Of a stretch of 64,000 bases of DNA, positions 17,277 through 26,207 are shown in pieces. Every line of letters begins with the position of its first letter. Within the stretch, counting starts at the first letter, position 1. The position numbers were made by a program, and so were the translations under genes. Origin of the DNA: Streptomyces sp. MST-110588 (lineage in GTDB: Bacteria; Actinomycetota; Actinomycetes; Streptomycetales; Streptomycetaceae); contig NZ_CP074380.1 of NCBI RefSeq assembly GCF_022695595.1, forward strand, positions 6,516,001-6,580,000, written 5' to 3'. The notes beneath the pieces are model-generated. The model was not told where the DNA came from and did not search any database. It saw only the letters and a list, made by a program, of their open reading frames with translations.

Positions 17277-17335
17277 TACTCATGACTCACCCTTCTCCAA
17301 TGCTGCCAACGGCTACCGCGGTCGGCGGGCGTCAG

Positions 17336-17374
17336 GCGAAGGCCGGGCCCGTTTGCTGTGGGCCCGGCCTTCGC
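17336..17374. terminator. strong hairpin after the TerD gene
   Basis: Perfect 15-base arms at 17336-17350 (GCGAAGGCCGGGCCC) and 17360-17374 around a 9-base loop. Lies 49 bases beyond the TerD stop. Confidence 0.88.
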
Positions 17375-17422
17375 TGTTGTCGGGTGGCCGGCGGAGTGGG
17401 ACGGTGCCGACCGGTGGGTTTT

Positions 17423-18706
17423 TCAGAGAGCTTGGGCGGCGGGTTTGACCATGCCGCGGACGGTGCGGGAGTCGACGAATTCGCCGAGGGCGGTCATTTC
17501 CCATTCGCCGGTGAACTGGCGGATCAATTTGGCCATCAGCACGCCGGTGCGCGGCTCGGAGCCGGTCAGGTCGAAGCGGACCAGTTCCTCGCCGGTCTGG
17601 GCGTCCAGGAGGCGGCAGTACGCCTTGGCGACGTCGGAGAACTTCTGGCCGGAAAAGGAGTTCACCGTGAAGACCAGGCCGGTGACCTGCGGGGGGAGGC
17701 CGCCGAGGTGGACGGTGATGACCTCGTCGTCGCCCGCGCCGGCGCCGGTGAGGTTGTCGCCGGAGTGCTGGATGGCGCCGTTGAGGATCGCCAGCTTGCC
17801 GAAGTAGCAGTTGTCGATCTTCTTGCGGTCCGGGCCGTACGCGATCACCGACGCGTCCAGGTCGATGTCCTTGCCGCGGAAGGCCGGCTCCCAGCCCAGG
17901 CCCATCTGTACGGAGTTGAGCAGCGGCTGCCCGCCCTTGACGAGCGAGACGGTCTGGTTCTTCTGGAGGCTGACCCGGCCCTTGTCGAGGTTGACCTTGC
18001 CGCCGGGCATCGCACCGGGGGCGGGGGCGGGTGCGGCCGGTGGGGCCGGGGGCATGGCGGACTGGGGCGGGGCGACGGGCGCCGGGGCGCCGGTCGGCGG
18101 GGCCCACTGGTCGGCGGGCTGCGGCGGGGCCGGGGGCGCGGCCGGCGGGGCGGCGGACGCCTGGGGCGCGCTGGGTGTGGCCGGGCCGGTGGGGGCGGCG
18201 GGTTCCTCGACGCTGACGCCGAAGTCCGTGGCGATGCCGGCCAGGCCGTTGGCGTAGCCCTGCCCCACGGCGCGGACCTTCCAGGCGCCGTTGCGGCGGT
18301 AGATCTCGACGACCACGAGCGCGGTCTCCGGCCCGAGCTGCGGCGGGGTGAAGGAGGCGATGACGCTGCCGTCGTCCGCGTTGCGGACCGTACCCGTCGG
18401 TTCGGTGCCGGCGAAGGTGGCGCCCGGCGCGTCCAGGCTCGCCGTGACGACGATCTTCTCGATGCCGGCGGGCACGGCGGCGGTGTCCACCGTGATCGTG
18501 TCCCCGGACCCGCCCGCGGTGCCGGAGCTGTGGGTCACGCCCGGTCCGCTGGGCTGGTTGTAGAACACGAAGTCGTCGTCGGAACGCACCTTGCCGTCGG
18601 CGGTGAGCAGCAGGCCCGACACGTCGAGCCGCACCGGGGCGGTGACGTCCACCGCCACCCGCGGGACGGAGAGCGGGAGGTTCGAGCCAGGAGTCATAGC
18701 GGTCAT
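17423..18706 (-). CDS. TerD-family protein with two TerD domains
   Basis: 427-residue cytoplasmic stress protein. Domain 1 is about residues 5-190 (VRSDDDFVFYNQPSGPGVTH, ALVVVEIYRRNGAWKVRAVGQGYANGLAGIATDFGV); a Pro/Ala linker with PPAAPPAPPQP follows; domain 2 is about 235-427 (VNLDKGRVSLQKNQTVSL, GKDIDLDASVIAYG, DNLTGAGAGDDEVITVHL, GEWEMTALGEFVDSRTV). The acidic DDD/DDE loops are the Ca-binding sites of the family. TerD proteins accompany tellurite or oxidative stress resistance and, in Streptomyces, differentiation. ATG 18706 is used; ATG 18697 is equally possible. Confidence 0.93.
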   Translation of the reverse strand: MTAMTPGSNLPLSVPRVAVDVTAPVRLDVSGLLLTADGKVRSDDDFVFYNQPSGPGVTHSSGTAGGSGDTITVDTAAVPAGIEKIVVTASLDAPGATFAGTEPTGTVRNADDGSVIASFTPPQLGPETALVVVEIYRRNGAWKVRAVGQGYANGLAGIATDFGVSVEEPAAPTGPATPSAPQASAAPPAAPPAPPQPADQWAPPTGAPAPVAPPQSAMPPAPPAAPAPAPGAMPGGKVNLDKGRVSLQKNQTVSLVKGGQPLLNSVQMGLGWEPAFRGKDIDLDASVIAYGPDRKKIDNCYFGKLAILNGAIQHSGDNLTGAGAGDDEVITVHLGGLPPQVTGLVFTVNSFSGQKFSDVAKAYCRLLDAQTGEELVRFDLTGSEPRTGVLMAKLIRQFTGEWEMTALGEFVDSRTVRGMVKPAAQAL

Positions 18707-18780
18707 ACCTGGGATAACGAACGGCCCCCTTTTACGGTTCCATTACCTCGCGGCCATCTGCCGTCGTTTTCGCCACACCG

Positions 18781-19053
18781 TCACCGGCGGGCCCGGGAGT
18801 TGCCGAACAGCAGGCGGTAGGCGATGAGCAGGACCAGCGCGCCGGCCACGGCGGCGATCCACATGGACGGGTCGTAGAAATCCTTCGGTATGGGCCGGTG
18901 CAGGAAACGGGTGGAGAGCCAGCCGCCGATGAAGGAACCGATGATGCCGATGAGCGTCGTGCCCACGAGCCCGCCCGGATCCCGGCCCGGCAGCAGCACT
19001 TTGGCGATCACTCCCGCGATCAGCCCCAGTACGAGCCAGCTCAAGATGCCCAT
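18781..19053 (-). CDS. GlsB/YeaQ/YmgE-family stress membrane protein
   Basis: 90-residue protein of three membrane segments (ILSWLVLGLIAGVIAKVLL, GGLVGTTLIGIIGSFIGGWL, MWIAAVAGALVLLIAYRLLF) with the family signature LPGRDPGGLVGTTLIGIIG. Members are induced by general stress; their biochemical role is unknown. It lies 74 bases upstream of the TerD gene on the same strand and may be co-expressed with it. Confidence 0.93.
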   Translation of the reverse strand: MGILSWLVLGLIAGVIAKVLLPGRDPGGLVGTTLIGIIGSFIGGWLSTRFLHRPIPKDFYDPSMWIAAVAGALVLLIAYRLLFGNSRARR

Positions 19054-19319
19054 GGTGTCTTCCTACTTCCCGGTTCAGCCGTGGACCGTGGTCAGCGGTC
19101 CGTTGTGCCGTGTGTGGTGGCGCCTGACGTGCGGTGCGTCGCGGTGTTGTCCGTCGCGCACCGGACGTTGTGCCTTGGAGGACGCGGAAAGAGGGCGCGG
19201 AGTTCATTGCGTACGGTGACGGATCGCCGTTGCCCTGGTTCGCCCGCCACCTCTCCCGCCGGTGCTCCGCGGGTTCTCCGCCGGTGCTCCACCGGGTCTC
19301 CTTACGGAGGCCGCTCACT

Positions 19320-19922
19320 TCACTTCGTACCCGTGAGATGGGCGAAGACCACCACGTTGCCCAGGTACTCCTGCCGGGCCTTGTCGAAGCCGCCGCCACA
19401 GGTGATCAGCCGGAGTTCGGGCCGGCGCGCGGGCCCGTAGACCTTCTTGTCGGGGAAGCCGGCGCCGTCGTAGACCTCGACGGCGTCTATGGAGAAGACC
19501 GCGGTCCGGCCGTCCTCGCGCCTGATCTCTACGGTGTTGCCCTTCTTGAGGGAGCCGAGGCTGTAAAAGGCGGCGGGCCCTTGGTGGTTGTCGACATGGC
19601 CGGCGACCAGCGCGGTTCCCGCGGCGCCGGGGGCGGTGCCGTCCCCGTACCAGCCGACGAGGTTCTTACGCCGTTCCGGAGGCACCTCCAGGCTGCCGTC
19701 CGAGGTCAGCCCCAGTTTCATCACCGGGGCGTCGACCTCGATGGCCGGCACCCGGACGCGGACGGGCGGGGACGGCGGGAGCGGGTCGGGCGGCGGGGAG
19801 GGGGCGACGGCCGTAGGGGGCCCGGGGGTGTACGGCGGTGCCGCGAAGCCCTGTGCGGCGGAGGGCTGCGGTGGGGAGTGCGGCCGGGCGCCGTCGGTGA
19901 TCAGCCAGACGCCGGAACTCAT
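19320..19922 (-). CDS. class F sortase, N-terminus probably frameshifted
   Basis: Sortase transpeptidase: VRVPAIEVDAPVMKLGL, catalytic His in ALVAGHVDN, Cys in LRLITCGGGFD and Arg in KARQEYLGNVVVFAHL. Read from ATG 19922 it is 200 residues and lacks a membrane anchor. The same frame continues upstream and codes a good anchor (FTRADATFIAALTAIAMSSGVWLITDG), but it has no ATG/GTG/TTG before an in-frame stop at 20226. An ATG at 20041, 12 bases after GGGAGG, is out of frame by one missing base in C-rich DNA (about 20014-20038). The intact gene probably spans 19320-20041. It sits next to a likely surface-protein substrate. Confidence 0.85.
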   Translation of the reverse strand: MSSGVWLITDGARPHSPPQPSAAQGFAAPPYTPGPPTAVAPSPPPDPLPPSPPVRVRVPAIEVDAPVMKLGLTSDGSLEVPPERRKNLVGWYGDGTAPGAAGTALVAGHVDNHQGPAAFYSLGSLKKGNTVEIRREDGRTAVFSIDAVEVYDGAGFPDKKVYGPARRPELRLITCGGGFDKARQEYLGNVVVFAHLTGTK

Positions 19923-20225
19923 CGCGATCGCGGTGAGCGCGGCGATGAAGGTGGCGTCGGCGCGGGTGAAGCGGGGGAGGGAAGCAGGGGACGTCAGGGG
20001 CGGGAGGGGCGTAAGAGGGGGAAAGGGGGAAGGGGGGCCATCGGCGTTCTCTTGCCTCCCGAGGAGCGGGCGCGGGCCGGCCTCCCGAGAACGGCGGACG
20101 TCTTCGGGAGGCCGGGACTGCTTGCGGTGGACCGGCCGGGACCGGGCTCGTCGGGAGCGGAGCCGTTCGCAGCCGTTCGCAGCCGTTCGGGCGTGTCGGG
20201 TCCGGGACTGTCGGAAGCGGGTCCG

Positions 20226-20735
20226 TCAGGACCGGTCGCCCGTACGGCGGCGCAGCATCCAGGTGCCTCCGGCGGCAGCGGCGAGCAGTACGGCCGAACC
20301 CGCGGCGATCTCGCCGGTGTCGACGCCCCCGCTCGTGCTGCCGATGCCGGTCCGTACCTTGCCCGTGGGGGTGGTCTTTCCGGTGCCGACGGTCACCGTG
20401 CCGGTGATCTCCCTGCCGTTGGAGCACTTGCCGCCGATGCCGTAATTGCCGGGCTTGGTGCTGGATGGCACCTTCAAGGAGCCCTGGACGTTCTCGTGGT
20501 GCGTCTGCCCCTTCGAGGACAAGGTGATGGTGCCGGCGCCGAGGGTGCTGGCGTCGACCGTGGCCGAGCCGTGCTTGCCGCAGGCGCTGCTGGTCAGATT
20601 GACCGTGCCACCGGCCTTTACCGGGTTCGGCGAGACTTCGATGGTCCCGAAGTCGCCGGCGAACGCCGCGGTGGCGGAGAGGCCGAGTGCGGCGACAGTC
20701 AGAGCGGCACCGGTGAGAACTCGAGTGGAACGCAT
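20226..20735 (-). CDS. secreted, membrane-anchored surface protein next to sortase
   Basis: 169 residues from ATG 20735, with GGAGG upstream. Signal peptide MRSTRVLTGAALTVAALGLSATAAFA, a ~90-residue Ig-like beta domain (GTIEVSPNPVKAGGTVNLTSSACG, two conserved Cys), then a Thr/Gly linker, a hydrophobic segment (EIAAGSAVLLAAAAGGTWML) and the RRR tail typical of sortase substrates. No standard LPXTG or LAXTG motif is visible; TPTGK or a Ser/Gly site before the membrane segment would be the only candidates. Adjacent to and upstream of the class F sortase gene, as is common in Streptomyces. Function unknown. Confidence 0.83.
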   Translation of the reverse strand: MRSTRVLTGAALTVAALGLSATAAFAGDFGTIEVSPNPVKAGGTVNLTSSACGKHGSATVDASTLGAGTITLSSKGQTHHENVQGSLKVPSSTKPGNYGIGGKCSNGREITGTVTVGTGKTTPTGKVRTGIGSTSGGVDTGEIAAGSAVLLAAAAGGTWMLRRRTGDRS

Positions 20736-21066
20736 GTGACGAACCTCCACGAAGCACGGACGCGACACACCGAAGTGCCGCAGGGGAATTGAGGGAGTCC
20801 CGTGCTTCCTGAGATCGAGATAAACCGCAGCGGGCGCGCCGAGCCTGCTGACGTTGCGTCAGGACCCGCCCCGCATGGCGGAGCGCCGGCCTGGACGGCC
20901 CCCGAATGCGCAGGTCAGAAGGTGTGCTTAAGTGATGGCTCGTAATCCGGCAAATTGGGATGAACGGGTGACCGGATGTCCTTGACAAGTGGCGGTGTGA
21001 CTGTGCGTAGCCGGATTGGCGGGGCCGGGGAGTGCCGTACCGGTCCCGGTCCCCGGGCTCCGTTTG
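20736..21066. other. intergenic region upstream of the surface-protein gene
   Basis: Non-coding by my reading. It should hold the promoter of the surface-protein gene (minus strand) and follows the response-regulator stop. A short hairpin CTGAC-GTTGC-GTCAG lies near 20848. A TTGACA hexamer at 20982 (plus strand) has no good -10 partner. Confidence 0.5.
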
Positions 21067-21843
21067 TCAGCCGGGTTCGACGAAGCCGCATTCGTACGCG
21101 GCGATCACCGCCTGCGTGCGGTCCCGCACCCCGAGCTTGGCCAGCACCCCGGCGACATGCGTTTTGACCGTCGCGGGGCCCACCGTCAGCCGGTCCGCGA
21201 TCTCGGCGTTCGTCAGGCCCTTGGCCATCAGCCGCAGGACGTCCGACTCCCGGTCCGAGAGCCGCGCCCGCATCGCTTGCGCCCTGTCCCGCGTGGCGCG
21301 CGCGCCGGCGTGCGCGGCGGCGAGCGCCCGTACGGCGGCGGGGAAGAGCAGGCTGTCGCTGCGGGCCACCAGCCGCACCGCCTGCACCAGGTCGTCGGCG
21401 CTCGTGCGTTTGAGCAGGAAGCCGCTCGCGCCGGCGCGCAGCGCCTCGTACACATAGGAGTCGTTCTCGAACGTCGTCACCACGATGACGCGCGGCGGCT
21501 CGGACATTCCCGAGAGCACCTGCTCGGTCGCGCGGATGCCGTCGATCTCCGGCATCCGGACGTCCATCAGGACGATGTCCGGACGCAGCTCGCGGATCAG
21601 TGGTACGGCTTCGGCGCCGGTCGACGCCTCGCCGACGACCTCCATGTCCGGCTCGGCGCCCAGGATCACGCGCAGCGCCGTACGCACCATCCGTTCGTCG
21701 TCCGCGAGCACGATCCGCAGGCGGGAGCCGGCCGTGCCGTCCGCCGCGCCGGTGCCGTTCGATCCGCTCTCCGCTCCTGTTTCCGTTCCCGTTCCCGTTC
21801 CTGCTGCCGTGTTCGTTCCCGTTCCTGTCGTCGCGTCCGTCAT
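21067..21843 (-). CDS. LuxR/NarL-family response regulator
   Basis: 258 residues from ATG 21843. After a ~40-residue Thr/Gly tail at the N-terminus comes a receiver domain (LRIVLADDERMVRTALRVIL; phosphoacceptor Asp in PDIVLMDVRMP; VTTFENDSYVY; lysine in FLLKRTSADDL) and a C-terminal LuxR helix-turn-helix (LSDRESDVLRLMAKGLTNAEIADRLTVGPATVKTHV). Its start overlaps the histidine-kinase stop by four bases, so the pair is coupled. The N-terminal extension is coded by GTTCCC-like hexamer repeats; a start further in cannot be excluded but no codon suits. Confidence 0.93.
   Translation of the reverse strand: MTDATTGTGTNTAAGTGTGTETGAESGSNGTGAADGTAGSRLRIVLADDERMVRTALRVILGAEPDMEVVGEASTGAEAVPLIRELRPDIVLMDVRMPEIDGIRATEQVLSGMSEPPRVIVVTTFENDSYVYEALRAGASGFLLKRTSADDLVQAVRLVARSDSLLFPAAVRALAAAHAGARATRDRAQAMRARLSDRESDVLRLMAKGLTNAEIADRLTVGPATVKTHVAGVLAKLGVRDRTQAVIAAYECGFVEPG
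21777..21828. repeat. GTTCCC-type hexamer repeat in the response regulator
   Basis: Repeats of GTTCCC/GTTCCT seen on the plus strand, read as Thr-Gly runs at the N-terminus of the regulator on the minus strand. Likely slippage-prone. Confidence 0.75.
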
Positions 21844-23150
21844 CGGGTCGCTCCCAGCGGCAGGCGAGCCGTCAGGACCCACACACCGTCCTGGACGCCG
21901 GCCTGCGCATGGCCGCCCAGCAGGTGGGCGCGCTCGGCGATGCCGTGCAGGCCGTGACCGCCGCCCGGGCGGGTCGGGGGCCCGCCGGACGCGGTTGACG
22001 CGTCCGGCATGTCCGGCGCGTCCGGTGCGTTCGATATGTCTCGCGTGCTCAGAGCGGTCAGTTTCTCCATCGGGCCCCGGCCCCCCGTGCTTGCCAACGG
22101 ATTCTCCATGGTGATGTGCAGTTCCTCTTCACGGACCGTGATCCGCAGCCGCACCGGTACCGGCCCGGCGTGGCGCAGCGCGTTGCTGAGCCCTTCCTGG
22201 ACGATGCGGTACGCCTCCCGGGAGACCACCGGCGCCAGCCGCCCGCAGCCCTTGTCGACGGTCGCCTCGACCCGTACGCCCGCCGCCCGCGTACGGTCCA
22301 GCAGGCCGTCCAGACCGTCCAGCGCCGGGGCCGGGGCGTACTGCGAGCCGTCCTCCTCCCGCAGCAGCCCCAGCACCGTGTCCAGCTCGGCGACCGCCTC
22401 GCGGGTGGTCTCCTCGATGGCGGCCAGTGCCTGGCGGACGAAATCGGCGTCCGCGTCCAGCACCCGGCGGGCCGCGCTCGCCTGGAGGGTGACCGCGCTG
22501 AGCGCGTGTCCCACCGAGTCGTGCAGCTCGCGGGCGAGGCGGTTGCGCGAGGCCAGGTCGGCGGCGCGCCGTTCGGCCGCGGCCAGCCGGTCGCCGGGCG
22601 TGGGCCCCAGCAGGACCGGCGCGCAGCGGGCCAGCAACGCGCCCGCCCCCCAGGCCGTGCCCACCACCAGACCGAGCAGCGCGAGCCCGAGGAGTGGGCC
22701 GAGGACGCCGTCGATGGCGGGCCGGCCCAGCCGGTCCAGGTCCACCAGAGGCGTGACCGGGAGCAGGAGCAGTACCACCGCGGCGGGCGGTGCCGAGAGT
22801 GTCATGCCACTGACGATGCCGCCGGCCAGCAGGTGCGCCACGAACCACAGGGCCGTACGCCACCGGGCCGCCCAGGTCTGGGCGGGGCCGTCGGCCAGTT
22901 GGTCCGCCCGCTCCTCGGGGAGGTCGCACAGGGACCGTACCGCTACCGCCTCCAGCGTTCTCACCGGCGGGAAGACGAGTGCGGAGAAGGCGGCGACCGG
23001 AAGGGCCGCGCCGAAGGCCACGAACTCCCAGATCACATTTCTGAAGGGGTTCGCGTCCTCGAAGGCGATCGGGACGAGGGCCGTCATCAAGAGGAAGAAC
23101 GGCATCAGCAGCGCGCCGCCGAGGATGAGATGGCTCCAGCGCCGGAGCAT
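21840..23150 (-). CDS. sensor histidine kinase (HisKA_3 type)
   Basis: 436-residue membrane kinase, partner of the overlapping response regulator. N-terminal membrane segments (HLILGGALLMPFFLLMTALVPIAF, LWFVAHLLAGGIVSGMTLSAPPAAVVLLLL, GLALLGLVVGTAWGAGALLA) are followed by the HisKA_3 phospho-acceptor (ASRNRLARELHDSVGHALSA) and an ATPase domain (IVQEGLSNALRHAG; GHGLHGIAERAHLLGG). An insertion rich in Ala/Ser/Pro (DAPDMPDASTASGG) interrupts the ATPase domain before the G box. ATG 23150 was preferred to GTG 23159; neither has a clear ribosome site. Signal unknown. Confidence 0.9.
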   Translation of the reverse strand: MLRRWSHLILGGALLMPFFLLMTALVPIAFEDANPFRNVIWEFVAFGAALPVAAFSALVFPPVRTLEAVAVRSLCDLPEERADQLADGPAQTWAARWRTALWFVAHLLAGGIVSGMTLSAPPAAVVLLLLPVTPLVDLDRLGRPAIDGVLGPLLGLALLGLVVGTAWGAGALLARCAPVLLGPTPGDRLAAAERRAADLASRNRLARELHDSVGHALSAVTLQASAARRVLDADADFVRQALAAIEETTREAVAELDTVLGLLREEDGSQYAPAPALDGLDGLLDRTRAAGVRVEATVDKGCGRLAPVVSREAYRIVQEGLSNALRHAGPVPVRLRITVREEELHITMENPLASTGGRGPMEKLTALSTRDISNAPDAPDMPDASTASGGPPTRPGGGHGLHGIAERAHLLGGHAQAGVQDGVWVLTARLPLGATR

Positions 23151-23435
23151 CACCCGCACCGCGCGCCCCCGCTTCCGGCCCCGCCGCCGGCCCTGATCTC
23201 GGCTCCGGCTCGTGCTCCGTCCCGTACGCCGGCGTGCACACCCGCTCGCACCCTACCCCTCACGCCCTCCCACACGCCTTTCCGCACACCCTCCCGCACG
23301 CCCTTCCGACCCCGCACCCGGAGGAAACACGGGCACCGGCCACGGCGGCCGGTATCGCGACGATCGTCCGCACAGAGTAGGTCAGCCTCGTCATGGGCGG
23401 GGTGGGCGGTGCGAGGCCGCCTCCGGGCCCGCCGG

Positions 23436-24254
23436 TCAGGGGTTGGGTCGTAGCCGCCGGGCGGCCCGCGTGAGGTCGGCCCGGGCGTCGAGGAGTGCGT
23501 CCTTGACGGTCTGTTCGTGGGCCGGGGTCAGCCGGGCCGTCGGTACCGAGCAGCTCAGCGCGTCGCGCGCCGGGGTGCGGTACGGGATCGCCGTCCCGAA
23601 GCAGCGCAGCCCCACCGTGTTCTCCTCGCGGTCCTCCGCAAAGCCCCGTTCGCGTACCGCGCGGAGTTCCTCTATGAGCTGTTCGCGGTCGGTGATCGTG
23701 TGATCGGTGACGGGGGTCAGGGACGGCGGCAGCATCGTACGGATCTGTTCGTCGGTGTACGTGGCCAGCAGGGCCTTGCCGAGGGAGGTGGAGTGGGCGG
23801 GCAGCCGGCGCCCCACGCGCGCGCCGGGGCGCAAGTGGTGTCGCGCGGTGCGGGCCGCCAGGCAGACGACGTCGGCGCCGTCCAGACGTGCCAGGTGGAC
23901 GGTCTCGGTGGTGTCGTCCGCCAGGCGGTCCAGCGTCGGGCGGGCGGCGGCCACGACCTCGTCACCGTCGATGTAGGACGTGCCGACCAGCAGGGCGCGT
24001 ACGCCGATGCCGTAGCGGGTACCGGTGGCGTCCGTCTCGATCCAGCCGAGGTCCACGAGGGTGCGCAGCAGCATGTAGAGGCTGGACTTCGGATAGCCGA
24101 CGGCTTCCTGGATCGCGGTGAGGCCGTGGGTGCCGGGCCGGGCCGCGAAGTATTCGAGCAACTCCACCGTACGGACGGCGGACTTGACCGGCGAACCGCC
24201 GTCCACGGGACGCCGGCCGGCGGCGCTCCCGGGGCTCTCGTCCGTAACCGGCAT
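23436..24254 (-). CDS. IclR-family transcriptional regulator
   Basis: 272 residues from ATG 24254, which is preceded by AAGGGGGT. Winged helix at about residues 25-85 (VRTVELLEYFAARPGTHGLTAIQEAVGYPKSSLYMLLRTL), then the GAF-like effector domain (STSLGKALLATYTDEQIRTML, RERGFAEDREENTVGLRCFGTAI). It is divergent from the aldehyde dehydrogenase gene across 131 bases and so is the probable controller of that gene, responding to a sugar-acid intermediate. In that gap TTCAGCAT occurs twice, 20 bases apart, and GTTCA-N6-TGAAC forms a small palindrome. Confidence 0.92.
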   Translation of the reverse strand: MPVTDESPGSAAGRRPVDGGSPVKSAVRTVELLEYFAARPGTHGLTAIQEAVGYPKSSLYMLLRTLVDLGWIETDATGTRYGIGVRALLVGTSYIDGDEVVAAARPTLDRLADDTTETVHLARLDGADVVCLAARTARHHLRPGARVGRRLPAHSTSLGKALLATYTDEQIRTMLPPSLTPVTDHTITDREQLIEELRAVRERGFAEDREENTVGLRCFGTAIPYRTPARDALSCSVPTARLTPAHEQTVKDALLDARADLTRAARRLRPNP

Positions 24255-24385
24255 CGCTCTTGACCCCCTTGTTCGGACCCACCTAGAGTCCGGATTGTTC
24301 GCCCCATTCAGCATTCGGGACGGCGTTCAGCATAGTGAACGGCCCAGGGGATGCGGCAGGAGTTGCTCGGCCCGGAAGGAGCGCG

Positions 24386-26149
24386 GTGACCACGAAAGCG
24401 GCGGCGACGACAGCCACAGGAGCATCGGAACCGGTGTGGAGCATCGATCCCCGGACCGGAGCGCGGCGCGAACAGGTCGCCGCGGAGGCCACGGCCGAGG
24501 AGGTCGACGCGGCGGTACGCGCCGCGCACGCCGCCCGTGACGCGCTCGCCGACCGCGGCGTACGGGCCGCCCTGCTGCGCCGCGCCGGCGATCTCCTGGA
24601 CGAGACCGGTGCGGACGTCATCGCAACCGCCGACGCGGAGACCGCACTCGGAACCGACCGGCTCGCCGGCGAACTGGCCCGTACGACCTACCAGTTGCGC
24701 GCGTTCGCCGACGACGTGGAGGAAGGCGCCTTCCTCGACGTACGGATCGACCACGCCGACCCCGGCCGCACGCCGCCCCGGCCCGACCTGCGCCGCTACA
24801 AGGTCCCGCTCGGCGTCGTCGCCGTCTACGCCGCGAGCAACTTCCCGCTCGCCTTCTCCGTACCCGGCGGCGACACCGCCAGCGCGCTGGCCGCCGGCTG
24901 CCCCGTCGTCGTCAAGGCGCATCCCGGCCACCCCGCCACCTCGGAACTGTGCGCATCCGTGCTGCGCCGCGCCGCGAGCGGACTCGGCCTTCCCGAGGGC
25001 CTGATCGGCCTGGTGCACGGCTTCGACGCGGGCGTGGAGCTGGTGCGGCACCCGCTGGTCGCCGCCGCCGGCTTCACCGGGTCCGTACGCGGCGGACGGG
25101 CCCTGTACGACGCGGCGGCGGCCCGCCCCCGTCCCATCCCCTTCCACGGCGAGCTCGGCAGCCTCAACCCCGTTGTGATCACCGAGGCCGCCGCCGAGGA
25201 GCGCGCCGAACAGATCGGCGCGGGGCTCGCGGCGTCGATGACGCTCGGCGCCGGGCAGTTCTGCGTCAAGCCGGGGCTGGTGCTGGTGCCGGCCGGCGCG
25301 GCCGGGGACCGGATGGTGAGCTCCCTGACCACCGCCGTGAGGAAGACCGGGCCGGGCGTCCTTCTGGACCGGCGGATGCGTACGGCCTTCCTGGAAGGCG
25401 TACGCGCCCGGACGACCGGGCTTCCGGATGTCCGTACGCCCGTGACACCCGGAGCGGCCGGTGAGCACGCCGTCGCCGCGGGCTTCCTCACCGTTCCGGC
25501 GGACCGCCTCACCACCGAGGGTGGGCCGTACGACCTGCTGCTGGAGGAGTGCTTCGGGCCGGTGACCGTCCTCGCGCGGTACGCGGACGAGGCCGAACTC
25601 GACGCGGTACTGGCCCGGCTGCCCGGCAACCTCACCGCGACACTGCACCTGGGGGCGGCGGAGTGCGGTGGGAGTGCTGAGAGTGCGGGGGTGGGCGCGA
25701 GTGGCGATCTGCGCGCGGGCGTGGGCGTCGGCGCGCGTACGGATGCGAGCGACGGCGTGCGTGATGGCGCGGGCGCGGAAGGGGGCGTGAAGTCCGATGC
25801 GGGCGCGGTCGCGAGTGCCGGAGCGAACGAAGGTACGGGCGTCGGCGCGCACGCCGGAGCGGTGGGCGGCGGGCGTGGTGCCCGGCTGCTGGCCGCGCTG
25901 ACCCCGCTGGCCGGCCGGGTGGTCGTCAACGGCTGGCCGACCGGGGTGGCGGTGGCCCCGGCCCAGCACCACGGCGGCCCCTACCCGGCCACCACCTCGA
26001 CCTCCACCTCCGTGGGCGGCACCGCCGTCGAACGCTGGCTGCGCCCGGTCGTCCACCAGGACACCCCGCCCGCCCTCCTCCCGCCCGAGTTGCGCGAGGA
26101 CAACCCCCTCGGCCTCCCGCGTCACGTCGACGGCCGCCGAGACCCGTGA
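24386..26149 (+). CDS. aldehyde dehydrogenase, 2,5-dioxovalerate (KGSA) dehydrogenase type
   Basis: Converts 2-oxoglutarate semialdehyde to 2-oxoglutarate (family activity, NADP+-dependent) in sugar-acid or hydroxyproline breakdown. 587 residues from GTG 24386, which has AAGGAG just upstream. Seen: AVYAASNFPLAFSVPGGDTASAL, catalytic Glu in PFHGELGSLNPVVI, catalytic Cys in GAGQFCVKPGL, ECFGPVTVL. About 65 residues of Gly/Ala/Val low-complexity sequence (25670-25880) interrupt the C-terminal region between TLHLGAAECG and ARLLAALTPLAGRV; the family normally has no such insert, which explains the extra length. Divergent IclR gene is the likely regulator. Confidence 0.9.
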   Translation: MTTKAAATTATGASEPVWSIDPRTGARREQVAAEATAEEVDAAVRAAHAARDALADRGVRAALLRRAGDLLDETGADVIATADAETALGTDRLAGELARTTYQLRAFADDVEEGAFLDVRIDHADPGRTPPRPDLRRYKVPLGVVAVYAASNFPLAFSVPGGDTASALAAGCPVVVKAHPGHPATSELCASVLRRAASGLGLPEGLIGLVHGFDAGVELVRHPLVAAAGFTGSVRGGRALYDAAAARPRPIPFHGELGSLNPVVITEAAAEERAEQIGAGLAASMTLGAGQFCVKPGLVLVPAGAAGDRMVSSLTTAVRKTGPGVLLDRRMRTAFLEGVRARTTGLPDVRTPVTPGAAGEHAVAAGFLTVPADRLTTEGGPYDLLLEECFGPVTVLARYADEAELDAVLARLPGNLTATLHLGAAECGGSAESAGVGASGDLRAGVGVGARTDASDGVRDGAGAEGGVKSDAGAVASAGANEGTGVGAHAGAVGGGRGARLLAALTPLAGRVVVNGWPTGVAVAPAQHHGGPYPATTSTSTSVGGTAVERWLRPVVHQDTPPALLPPELREDNPLGLPRHVDGRRDP

Positions 26150-26207
26150 GCCGCATGTCCCCGCCCCCGCCCCGCGCCCCGTCCCGGCGGACGGCCCCGG
26201 CACGACC

